From Beroe ovata (lineage: Eukaryota; Ctenophora; Nuda; Beroida; Beroidae), in the NCBI GenBank assembly GCA_946803715.1, contig CAMPET010000077.1, forward strand, positions 60,901 through 105,341: a DNA stretch of 44,441 nt. The letters are read 5' to 3'. The translations under genes and the position numbers were made by a program. Positions 23,001 to 32,800 of the stretch are shown in pieces (the stretch's first letter is position 1; each line of letters begins with the position of its first letter). The notes beneath the pieces are model-generated. The model saw nothing but the letters and a program-made list of their open reading frames with translations, was not told where the DNA came from and did no database searches.

Positions 23001-26000
23001 CAAATAGAAAGGCCCTCAAAATTGCGCGCACGAACGTATTTTGATGCGCATTCTCGATTGAAATTGGTAAGAGATGTTTATTTTTACATCATGAGGGCCA
23101 TGAACCACTCACAAAATTGTGCGAGATCATTGCATAATCAGATTATACTGACTACGTCATACCGCACAGGCGACGAGGGTGATAATTTCTACGTCATTAA
23201 CCACGGAGAAGTTGAGATTGTCATCAATGACGTGTTGCAGTCGACCCTCGGTGAAAGTGGCAGTTTCGGGGAATTGGCGCTTATTCACGGGTGCCCGCGA
23301 GCGGCTACCGTCAGGGTAAATAATTGGCTATCCTCAAGACGAATTACCACAATTTTTCGGATTATTTTGTATCAAATGTGTCCGCAGGCTAAGACGGATG
23401 TTAAACTGTGGGCTATCGACGGACATACCTACAGGAAAATACTGATGGCTAACACCATCAGGAAACGGAAACTTTACGAGTCCTTCCTCAAGAACGTTTC
23501 CATTCTAGGTAGATACGTGGGTGGTCTAACTCCATAGGTGCAAATGAAATCTAGTGCCATCTATACCAAATCATCCATAGCAACCACTAATAATCTACGC
23601 ATATGTGAATATTCCAACTCTCAGAAACGCTGGACAATTGGGAGCGACTGATAGTGGCCGATGCATTGGAGAGCGTCACTTTTCAAGATCAGGATATTGT
23701 GGTGAAGCAGGGTGACCCAGGGGACCATTTCTACATTATCATGGAGGTAAAATTGGGGTTTTCAAACTGTATTTGGTTAAAACATACAATTCATCTGAAA
23801 TTATAATGATAAAAATCTGTCTGAATATCCCATTAAGATATCATGCAAGGCTATTTCATGCAAGGCTATTTTAGTTTGCCCGCAATACAATTCACTGTTC
23901 ACAGCTCCATAGCGTCCTCCTAAAGTGTGAACATCAACATTTACTGTCTCGAACCAGAACACACTTGGTTCTGTGTGTATTCCAAGGACATATGCTCATG
24001 CCCGGCTGCAATAACTTATCAAGCTACCGGCCGGATCCCTGCGGATCAGACTATGCTAGCCACTACTGGAGCTGGACCCTCACTGTCCACTTCCATGTAA
24101 ATATTCTCCTCCTCCAGGATATCATCCTCTTCATCCACTCTCTTACTTCCTCCCACGGGTTCCGCCGCCGCCACATCAGCTCCGGGTGGCGGGGCGGAGG
24201 CGATGTCCACCGCCATCTGCCCACTCACCGCGCCAGTGTCATATTCATTAGCAGTCCTATTCTCACTTCTTTCTATCGCCGTTTTGTTCTCCAACACCTG
24301 ACTTAACACCCTGTTCTCAATACGTGCCTGCTGAGCCACTTTCTTCATCTTCTGCCACCTTGATCCATAGAAAACAGCGGCCGCTGCGCAAATCAGAGCC
24401 GCCACGGAAACACCCACCACTATTCCGATACTCTGCTTGTCGAGATCGCACTGGCACCGCTCTTCTCCGGTAATGGAAGCCGCCTCGGCGATAGCACCAC
24501 ACCGACAGTTACCATGGAACCAGTCCGGGTTACAGGGCACACTGTTACCCTTCTCCCGAGGGCACATCACATTGGTATTCGTGTGGACACAGTTTGCCTC
24601 GTGGCTGCTCTTGCAGATGATAGTGCGATATGTATTGAGAGACGAGCACTTCACCAGATCGTAACAGTCGAGAGAATGTGTGAGAGGGAGGAGACACGTG
24701 GAAAAAAAGAGGAGGGGGAGCTGGTGTTTCGTCATGTTCCTTCTAGAATGGGAGAAGGGGGTGAGGATTGAGGATAGAAAATTTGTCAATTTGTAGTACA
24801 ATTATTATGGAAACAATCCGGTATGAAATCATGGTAGGATACAAACGGTTGGATTACCCGAGAACGTGTATTATAATTAAAGTGGGACCACATCATAATT
24901 CAACAAATCGCAAATCTTATTATATCGAACTGAAATGTGTAACGAAATCACGATTTGGATAACGCTTTAGTGGGGTGCGAAACATGACATATAATACTCT
25001 ACAGAGATCGTGTTGGAATATGTGTGTGTGTGTGCAGCAATCCAAATCACAAAACTTATGAGTATCGGTTTGCGTCACGTCAGTAGGCGATTTGATGGTT
25101 GTCAAATCTATGAATTGACAGTGTTTCAAACATGTAAGAAACAAAGTGTGTGCGAATGTGTTAGTTGAGTATTATAAGATAAATGAGTGTTGGATGAGAG
25201 GGCCTGTAAAGCACGTTTCGTAGAAAACATATGGTGTGTGTGTGTGTGTGTGTGCGTGCGTGTGTGTATGTGTGTATGTGTGTGACAGTTTCAGTCTGGA
25301 CTGTGTCTGTGTAGCAACACATCGCTCCAAATGTATTGATAACATAACACTGCTCTCGAAGTTCAGTACAAGTTCTCTATAATGTGCCGTTTAGTATAAT
25401 CGTCCAGGTCACTGTGGTATTCGGAAGAAGTGGCGGAGAGTTCACGAAGGTGAACTATATTTTACTTGTTAAATTCGGAGACTTGACTGCTGCAGATGCA
25501 ACTTGTAAATCATAGAGTTACTGAACTTAAATCTGTAGTCATTGACCTGTTGTGGGTGGCATCAGATACTATCACTCAAGTCTCGAATTGTGTAACTCAC
25601 ATCAACAACAAAGAACCTAGCACAAATTTAGTTCCTTCTCGACGATGCTGAGCTACTATAATTGTCCAGGAGCGCCCCTAATTTGCTTACCGCTAGATAG
25701 GAAGAATAAAGCTTTCAAAGTACACGACTAAACCGACTAAGAAGTTAATAATGCCAGTGTCTCCCACTTTTCCATATGAATCTCCGGTCTCATTACCCTT
25801 ACAAAACAGGCTCTCCATTTTCTTAGTGTCTCATCTCAACGCATAGTCTTATACCCCTCATAGCAACTGTCTTCGGGCGCATCTGAGAGTTTGGATATTC
25901 TACCAATTTGCTTCTCATCCTTCAACTTTACTACAAAAACTATTTTAATGAGCGATTAGGAGTATAACCTACTTGACGTAACTTTCATGGCTCACGCCTA

Positions 26001-26358
26001 TGCAATGCCAAGGTTCTCGCCTTCTCCTGCTCCCCCTCCTTACCCCCTCCTCCCTCTATATCCCACCACCTCCTCTCGTTACCCCCTCTAACACCTCATA
26101 CTCCCACAGGGCCGGGCATCAGTCACGAAGAACGTGGATGGAAAGGAGGTGGAGGTGTCAGTACTCCGCAAGTACAACTATTTCGGCGAGATTACCCTCC
26201 TGCTAAACCGGCCTCGGGCCGCAACCGTGAAAGCCGTCGGTACTCTCGATTGCGTGAAGCTAGACCGAGGCCGATTTGAGCGCGTCCTCGGCCCTTGTAT
26301 AGAGTTCCTTAAGCGGAACATGGCGAATTACAACAAACACATCTCTCAAGCCGTCTGA
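16724..26358 (+). CDS. PRKAR1: cAMP-dependent protein kinase type I regulatory subunit
   Basis: Binds and inhibits the PKA catalytic subunit and releases it when cAMP binds. Ten exons join in phase to 411 residues: 16724-16822, 17063-17155, 20966-21131, 21368-21453, 21553-21644, 21966-22027, 23170-23315, 23388-23508, 23625-23746 and 26110-26358. Exons 1-2 encode the dimerisation/docking domain (YVENHNI, ILKDC). Exon 3 is a Ser/Pro-rich linker. Exon 4 carries the pseudosubstrate RRGAVSA, whose Ala marks type I (type II has Ser). Exons 6-8 form cAMP site A ([16 protein letters not shown]) and exons 9-10 site B ([16 protein letters not shown]). Both keep the Glu and Arg that hold cAMP. Residue 23 (Tyr) seems to replace one of the two cysteines that form the RI interchain disulfide; the other aligns with Cys in VAALC. 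An antisense gene lies in the last intron. Confidence 0.93.
16941..16985. repeat. TCTG/TTCG 12-bp repeat in PRKAR1 intron 1
   Basis: Repeated GTCTGTTCGTCT units, about four copies, within a broader TCTG-rich tract from 16870 to 17030. Confidence 0.8.
17315..17357. repeat. Short hairpin, 15-bp stem
   Basis: 17315-17329 (GTTGTGAAAGCTGCG) pairs with 17343-17357 around a 13-base loop, in PRKAR1 intron 2. One G-T pair; no known RNA class recognised. Confidence 0.6.
17470..17695. repeat. TGTACAATGTACATT palindromic tract
   Basis: Several nested palindromes built from ACATTGTACAATGT and TATACATTATA words, in PRKAR1 intron 2. Related words recur at 26815-27015. Confidence 0.6.
18319..18355. repeat. 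14-bp tandem repeat in PRKAR1 intron 2
   Basis: CATGACAACACTGT occurs twice in tandem, followed by a partial third copy. The GTTGTCATG word is the same as in the intron 3 minisatellite. Confidence 0.8.
19362..19778 (-). pseudogene. Possible antisense ORF with in-frame duplication, weak
   Basis: A minus-strand frame of about 138 codons, open from about 19778 to 19362 in PRKAR1 intron 2. It has no ATG near its start, so if coding it would be an internal exon or a relic. A 24-codon unit ([15 protein letters not shown]..) is repeated in frame, with Asn/Lys as the only amino-acid difference. The rest is not recognisable. It may be a chance open frame over a DNA duplication. Confidence 0.2.
19598..19741. 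repeat. 72-bp direct tandem duplication
   Basis: Two nearly identical 72-bp units (19598-19669 and 19670-19741) containing CTTTGTACCACAGATTC. The few differences include a T/A in the T run near the unit end. Confidence 0.9.
19971..20121. repeat. (CA)n microsatellite with assembly gap
   Basis: CA repeats with CACCCAGACACA interruptions on both sides of a run of 28 n at 20005-20032. The gap size is probably arbitrary. Confidence 0.9.
20659..20703. repeat. (GT)n microsatellite in PRKAR1 intron 2
   Basis: GTGTGT tract with TT and CT interruptions. Confidence 0.85.
21137..21365. repeat. 22-bp minisatellite of RFX-like palindromes, PRKAR1 intron 3
   Basis: About ten imperfect units of the form AGTGTCATGTTGTCATGGTA AC fill nearly the whole of intron 3. 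Each contains GTTGTCATGGTAAC or a close variant, an imperfect palindrome matching the RFX X-box layout (GTNRCC, short spacer, RGYAAC). The last unit runs into the splice acceptor at 21366-21367. Confidence 0.85.
22516..22640. repeat. 16-bp minisatellite in PRKAR1 intron 6
   Basis: About seven units of CTGACACCACTTTYCT. Read on the minus strand (GTGGTGTCA..) it resembles the tract at 41110-41250. Confidence 0.8.
24046..24735 (-). CDS. Cysteine-rich single-pass membrane protein, nested antisense
   Basis: A 229-residue intact ORF on the opposite strand inside PRKAR1 intron 9, with no internal intron. ATG 24735 is chosen because it places a signal peptide at the N terminus ([17 protein letters not shown]); the frame runs 22 codons further upstream without adding a better start. 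The ectodomain, residues 22-102, has ten cysteines. One transmembrane helix spans about 103-124 ([20 protein letters not shown]), followed by basic residues. The cytosolic tail of about 105 residues has Ala/Pro-rich and acidic parts, tyrosines in EYDTG and NIYMEV (possible SH2 ligands once phosphorylated), and ends ASIV, a class I PDZ-ligand pattern. I recognise no family. A receptor or adhesion role is inference. Transcription would run against PRKAR1. Confidence 0.7.
   Translation of the reverse strand: MTKHQLPLLFFSTCLLPLTHSLDCYDLVKCSSLNTYRTIICKSSHEANCVHTNTNVMCPREKGNSVPCNPDWFHGNCRCGAIAEAASITGEERCQCDLDKQSIGIVVGVSVAALICAAAAVFYGSRWQKMKKVAQQARIENRVLSQVLENKTAIERSENRTANEYDTGAVSGQMAVDIASAPPPGADVAAAEPVGGSKRVDEEDDILEEENIYMEVDSEGPAPVVASIV
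25233..25285. repeat. (TG)n microsatellite in PRKAR1 intron 9
   Basis: TG repeat with CG and TA interruptions. Elsewhere in this intron (24802-26109) nothing coding was seen. Confidence 0.85.
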
Positions 26359-27239
26359 CACGGGCTGCTCTCCGCTATTAATATATGAGAATAACAAATT
26401 CGTTTGTATAAGTTTAAAATCTGCATCTTTTTCTGTGATGAACGATTGATTATTCATTACTTGTTTTCCCAAACCGGGCTGTAGGATGAACGACAGATGT
26501 ATTGATTTACTTTTTGACAGCGTTTTGAAAGTTACTAAACCTACATTTGAACGGAATGTTTGTAAAGAACACTTACTCAGAATCATTGATTATGAAGTTA
26601 AGATTATGGAGTCAAACGAAGCTTTGTACTGTTGGTTGAAACGCAGTGCGACAGCCGAATTGAGAAGCCTTGGTCAAGTTCAACGCTCGTTGTTTTCTTT
26701 TATCCCACTAATTTACTCTCAATCTTCTGATCTTGAATTCTTTTATTTAATTCTCCCAACTTTATTGATTGCTACAATTAATAATTGGATCATTATCAAG
26801 GAGTGCTCAGCGTAAAAGTGTACAATTTACACAATGCATCAGTATACAATCGTGTGTGTACACAAGAAATCATACAACGTACATTTGGAAGATGTACATT
26901 GTGCAATTGGAACAGTACAAAGACAATATAACGCTGTTCATTGTATTTGTACAATTTACACACACCCACGTCTTTTGTGTGTGTAGTGTGTAGGTTAACA
27001 ATGTACATAGTACAGTGTACACTCGTAGTCGTATACTAGCTTGATGTATAAGTATCTTTGAACTGGAGGATTGATCGGATCTGAGTGTAGAAGTATGTTA
27101 TTCCTCGTGTGATGTATATTTATTTGACATTCTCAATTATTTATACCAAAAACGTGTGCATTTTTGCTTGTTCTATAGGAATTATAAGGTCTAGAAGTGA
27201 AGCCGGTACATTGATAGTCAGTGAGTATAACATTAACTA
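26359..27239. other. PRKAR1 3' region
   Basis: Likely 3' UTR followed by intergenic DNA. No canonical AATAAA was found close to the stop. 26815-27015 is rich in TGTACA/TTGTAC palindromic words like those at 17470-17695. Confidence 0.45.
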
Positions 27240-28490
27240 TAACTGACACCAGTGTATGTTATATCGCCCATGACTGACACCAGTAACGGGCGTATCACTG
27301 ACACCAGTTCATAACGTATCAGTATAACTGACAGCAGCGTATGACATATCGCTGACACCATTGTATGACATATCACGGACACCAGTGTATGACGTATTAC
27401 TTACAGCACAGGCACGTAGGCAGACATTTTTTCCGGGGGGGCCCTCGACGAGCGAAGCGAGCAAGCTGCGGCAGGGGTATGGGGGCGCAGCCCCCATTGG
27501 GGTCCAGGGGCAACGCCCCTGGTCGGGGGGTTAGGGGGGCGAAGCCCCCCGGAAAATTTTTTAGAAATAGAGTGTTGTAGACGAAATCTGGTATTAAAGA
27601 AAATATTAAATATCACAGTAACAAAAACAAGAGGAGCAAAAAAGTTATGCAAGAGTGAGGAACTGAAGAAAATGCGATGATCCGAGCCGTTAGATAGGTA
27701 CCTACTCATTTGAATTGTAGAGGTCATGGCTTTTATCTTTTTGTTGTTTGTCGTAGCAATGGAAATGTAGTGGTTTTAGGGCAGTGCCCCGATATAAGAT
27801 ATCCGAACAAAAGCAGAGTATTATCTTTAATCAGTAGCTGCGCCCCCAGAAGCCAGAGGCTAAGTTCTGTTCGATTAGGTGAAATCCTTCAAAATTTTCC
27901 ATTTATTGCTTTTTTACACTGGAAATGAACGGGTCTTGGGGCACTGCCCTGTTATAGAACGACATCATATTGAATAGAAAGTAGTATCTCAGTATCACAG
28001 GTCGTTTATATTCAATGTGCTCCTTCAATTTAAAGTAGAAGCAGTTTAAAGTAGAAGCAGGGGTCTGGGGGCGCAGCCCCCAGAAGCCAGACGTTAAGTT
28101 CTGTATGGAAGGACGAAGTCCTTGAAAATTTTCATCAGATGTCCAATTTTTCCGGGGGGGCCGCGGCCCCCCTGGCCCCCCCCCCTGTCTACGTGCCTGT
28201 TACAGCACAGCATGACGTATCACTGACAGCAGTGTATAACGTATCATTGACACCAGTGCATGACGTATCACTGACACCAGTTCATGACGTATTAGTATTA
28301 CCGACAGTAGTGTATGACATATTGCTGACACCAGTGTATGACATATTGCTGACACCAGTGTATGACATATTGCTGACACCAGTGTATGACATATCGCTGA
28401 CACCAGTTCATGACATATTAGTATAACTGACACCAGTTCATGACGTATCACTGGACACTGACACCAGTTCATGATGTATCACTGAAGCCG
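27240..28490. repeat. 24-bp minisatellite interrupted by a hAT-like element
   Basis: Imperfect 24-bp units (GACACCAGTGTATGACATAT plus four variable bases) occupy about 27240-27400 (about seven units) and 28208-28490 (about twelve units). The two parts are one array split by the element at 27409-28199. Because 24 is a multiple of three, both strands show open frames with an eight-residue repeat; these are not taken as genes. Confidence 0.88.
27409..28199. mobile_element. Non-autonomous hAT-like element, complete
   Basis: 791 bp. The ends are inverted repeats: CAGGCACGTAG at the left and CTACGTGCCTG at the right. Flanking copies of TTACAGCA at 27401-27408 and 28200-28207 form an exact 8-bp target-site duplication, the size typical of the hAT superfamily, and the CAG start also fits. 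There is no transposase frame, so it would need an enzyme supplied in trans. Internal GC-rich palindromes (GGGGGCGCAGCCCCC) occur near 27481 and 28067. A truncated relative lies at 11061-11522. Confidence 0.88.
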
Positions 28491-28811
28491 GGAAACCAGT
28501 TTTTTGACGACTGACGTATGACGTATGAGCACTGCAGCAGCAACACCGTATGTGGTATGACGCATCATGGACGTCACCTCTTACTACAACACTTAGAGTG
28601 CGACAACTACTTCCCGAGTCCCGGCCCCCTCTACGTCACACTCATACAATTCTTCCGTGCAGCACTGAACATGAAGAGAATTACAATTACATGGACACAC
28701 GGGTGTGTGCCACCCTGTGTGCGCGCTGTCCGTAATGCGGCAATACGCATATTCTATATGAGATGCCACCTAGAGCAGCTCTCTCTCCACCGCGAAACTA
28801 TTCCAGCTTGA
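28491..28811 (+). other. GC-richer stretch with open frame, unassigned
   Basis: An ORF reaching a stop at 28811 and another in a different frame ending at 28735 overlap here. The GC content exceeds that of the neighbours. It could be a non-coding first exon of the downstream gene or a chance frame; no domain is recognised. Confidence 0.2.
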
Positions 28812-28834
28812 AACACTAGGAGGGGAAGGTTCGC

Positions 28835-28848
28835 GTTACCATGGTGAC
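28835..28848. promoter_or_regulatory. RFX X-box-like site
   Basis: GTTACCATGGTGAC fits the RFX X-box (two RYYRCC/RGYRAC halves around a short spacer). It lies about 1 kb upstream of the proposed start of the coiled-coil gene. X-boxes commonly control ciliary and centrosomal genes, which would suit a large coiled-coil product. Motif evidence only. Confidence 0.4.
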
Positions 28849-29828
28849 TCCTGCCATCTCATGTACTTTCTACTTTTCTCGCGGGCACATACAATATGAC
28901 TCAATCCCTGTAAAACATGTCATTTCGTAATTGTCTTTTTGTTAAAACTCCTCTCTTCGCCACCAACCCCTGTCTCCATGGCTTGATCTCCTTGCTATAT
29001 ATAATCTCGTGATCCAGCTTCTCAGCATAGGATTAGTTTCCACTGCGAGTCTAGTGATTTTATATATCAACGACTAGCGAACCGGACTCCTATAAGTATA
29101 AACACGTTTAGTTCTAAAAGTGGCGCAAAATATGCCACACAAAAACTCATTCGCCTCCTACTCTCGTATAAGCTCTGTCAGCTCACTCGTCACAATGTTT
29201 TGTTATGTCCGCCCGATGGACTGCTCTGCTGCAGTGTGATTTGAGATTTCCATGATTCCGAGTTTTGATCAACTTATTCCATTTTTAAGATTCACATGCC
29301 TGCTTTCAGAGCACTTCTAGAGTCACTATCCTGATAATCACGGCCTATATGAATATCGAACTGACCCGAGTTTTCATGAGTCATCTCATTTCGACCTTGA
29401 TCTGTGACAGACACTAAGGACTGGTCACATGGTATTCTTGGAACAGAATTGAGGATATAGATACAAAATATGGCAAAGTTTCAAGTTATTTGAAAGACTG
29501 ATTTAATTGCATGGTGTTAGTTCTCGATTCAGATGATGGAATCTCATTAAATAACTGATCTGATCCAGATAACTATTTATAAGATCTCTATTAACAGGAT
29601 CTTTATCCGTACTCATTGGGCTCACCGTTACACTTACCACAGTGACAGCTGTTGGATTTTGACTTTTGGATATCTACATAGTACATACAACCTACATTAT
29701 GCCAGACAAACGTCTTTAAGTTCGGCAGTTTCGAACATTTTATTGTGTTATGTAAAATCGTCACATGGTAATTCTCTCTCTTCAAAAGGAAGTACATCAA
29801 GCGCGGTTATATCAAGTATGAGCAGAAG
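28849..29828. other. Upstream region of the coiled-coil gene
   Basis: No convincing exon. An acceptor-like TTCTCTCTCTTCAAAAG at 29772-29788 could start an exon containing in-frame codons KYIKRGYIKYEQK before the ATG at 29829, so an upstream coding exon is possible. Confidence 0.4.
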
Positions 29829-32800
29829 ATGTCCGGTACTGGGCAGACGCTAGATGCACCCGATCCGCAATCAGCAGCAGCAGTAGCAGTAGGTGTGGTT
29901 AACGTGAATGAGAAACTGAGAAATAACGAGGCAGGATTGCTAAGTTTAGAGGATCAGATCGATAGACTGACAAGTGCACTGCAGTCCGCTCACACAGGTT
30001 AGAAGAGTGGAATATTGGACCACACCGACCACGGTACACTGTCCTCTATCTCAATCTATACATCCACGACTATACTGTCCTATGTCAAATGTCGCCTGGA
30101 TTCGGGCCAATTCACTGGTCTGTCTCTAAATCGAAATGTTAACTAATCACAGAATATGAAAGTGTACAATGCACATGATATTATGCACCCCCTGCTGAGT
30201 GTTGACCCCCTGTTGACCCCCTACTGATATTATGCACCATGTGACAGATCAGGAAGAAGAGTGTGACGAGAAGAGGGCAGCTCTCCTGTACGATATTGAG
30301 ACGAAGAATAAGATACTGGACGATACTCTAGATGAACTGAGAGTGAGTAGGGGGCCACGGGTCAATGAAGAGGGTCAGTAGGGGTCCATTGAGGGGTTAG
30401 TGGAGGGTCAGGAGTGAGTTCAAAAAGCATATGAGAGCGGGGTGTCGCCGGCTAGAGAAGGCAGTGTTGGACGGTGGTACTACTAGTAGGCTGTATACCA
30501 CTGTCTGTATAACCTTGGCAATGCGAAGACCAAGAGGAGTTATTACTATTGGGACTATAAACAAGACGTTCGTTTATGAGTGTAACTGAAGTAGATGGAA
30601 TTGGACGAGAACTATTTTCCATCTTTCAATTCCATGTATCTAACCCGAAACTCGTGCCTACTAAACCACGTGACCTGATCCACATTCCACACTCTGAATA
30701 GATGTCTAATGTTACTAGTCTGAAGACTATGGCAGTGTTTTGTGTCACTCATGCTAGCCGTATTCATTATCCCAGTCCTTAGTTTGATCCTGATTTTATT
30801 CGATGACACTTGATACAATCCTCATTCCTCATCTTAGAGTTCAAGTAGATCAAATGTTAAAATAAATATAATTGAATAGTGATAAGGAATAATATGTGCA
30901 GACTCCCTAACTGGTTTGAGAACTAAATTAACTACCTACCTACATAATTCGCTAGAAATTTAGGTAATTTATGCTTTATAAACCATTGAGGGGCCTAACC
31001 CCCAAATATTTGAAGCATCATTCAGAGGAGTCGCTTCAGCTATATATTTTTAATTGGATTACCGAGTATTCTGTTAGCAACGTTCCATTATTAGTCGTGT
31101 GTCTAACAATAGCTCAAAGTCCCATCTATTATTTCTTTTGCTCATTGTTGCTTTATGTTAGGTATCAGCCGCCCTAAACTATCCTATATCTGTTTGTATG
31201 ACACATAACTGTTGTTTTGGTAGTCAGTACTCAGCATTTAGACGGTCTGGGTGTGACCGCGCCTCTTCATTTAGCCCTGTTCGGGACCCTTTGATGTCGA
31301 GAGAGTACAGATCGAAACTTTGGGTCAGTTGTCAATAGGGAGATAAACTATAAACTATAAAGGTCACACTAGAGTATATTTCAAATGCTGGGAGTGGGTC
31401 GGCATTGAAAAGTGTATACCTGAAGACGTGATCAATGATTATATCTCCCTCGATTTAGGAGTCAGAGGACTTACACCAGAAAGAAGTTAACTTAATCCAG
31501 GAACGGAATAGATTGGAGAAAGATTCACTCATCGAACAACTGCGACAAAGTCAGGTAATCCTAAATAATCGCGCGTCTTTTGAGCACGTGTATAAGCACA
31601 CGTGCAATACACTCGTATCACATAGCAACGCGCGCTCAAAACACCTGACATAATGACAAATTCCCGTGCTGCAGGCAGAGCTGATGGACTGCTACAGCAA
31701 GGTTGACGAGGTGGAAAACGAGAGGGAAAGACTTGAGTGGGAACTGAACGAGGTTGAGGAACGGTATCGAGTGGAAAACGAGGAATTACTCGACCAGAAC
31801 TCTGCTCTCATGAGTGCTCTACAGGTAACTGTAGTATGAAATATTCAGGATCAAGGGAGAATCATTCGACAGTGATTCTATGAATCGGTAATTGCTCAAT
31901 CAAATAGAAATGTCAAGTTTAATTGAATAATCATCCTCAGGATGAACAGAATAAGTCACGTGATGTGATCGAAGATCTGGAGAGGTCTCTACAACGAGTG
32001 CCACTGCCAACCAGCGAGGAGGAGTTCCAGAAGAACATGGAGAATTTGTCGGGAGAAGAGTTTAACCCAACGTCCGGGAGTAGTCCACGGAGACCGACAC
32101 CAGAGGAGAAATTAGATGGTTCAAAAACAGCGCTTGATGTTCTGACAAACTTGAAGAAGAAAGTGAAGGATCTTGAGACACGGAATGAGGAATTCAACGA
32201 GATCATTGATGATCTGGAACAGGCTATCATCAAAGAGACAGTTGATGCAAAGAAGTCCTTCAGAAAATGCTCACAGTTAAGCAAAGAGCTGGAAGACGTG
32301 AAAAGTAATCGCCCGACAACAAGACAGTTGGAAACAGTGAAGTCAGATCTCAAGGAAAACAAGAGGTTGTTTGCTGACTCACAGAAAAAGGTTCAGGAGT
32401 TGGAGCGAGTCCTGGTCATAACACTCTCAAAGCATGAAAATCTTGTCAATGATCTCAATAAGACCATCGATTCTCAGGATAAACATATCGAGGAACTGAA
32501 GAAGAAAAACTTCTACCCTAAGCTGATGGACGACTTGAAGAAAGAGAACTCTGTATTGCGTAGAGAAGTCACGAAATTGAGTTCCCTGGTGAAAGAATCC
32601 CCAAATCGAAAGGTTGCTGGGCTCAAAAACAAGTTTGAAGAGAGTAAACTGACAAACGGGCAGTTGGACGATGGTTCCCAGCCAGCAAATGACACTCAAA
32701 ACTCCAGCATGGATCAAAAAGAAAAAATTGAGGTTCTTCATCGGGAAGAAGTGAACCACCTGAAAGGAAAGCTGATGATTTTGGAGAAGAAACTCACGCA

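Noticed and set aside
22953-23537. A single 194-residue cyclic-nucleotide-binding ORF
   Set aside because: The open frame reads through an intron; splice sites at 23169, 23316, 23387 and 23509 give the correct PRKAR1 exons, and the extra segments lack similarity.
26486-26815. 109-codon ORF with ATG after PRKAR1
   Set aside because: AT-rich, no recognisable domain, lies in the probable 3' UTR; most likely chance.
28139-28472. ORFs with an eight-residue repeat on both strands
   Set aside because: Direct consequence of a 24-bp minisatellite; no start or splice context.
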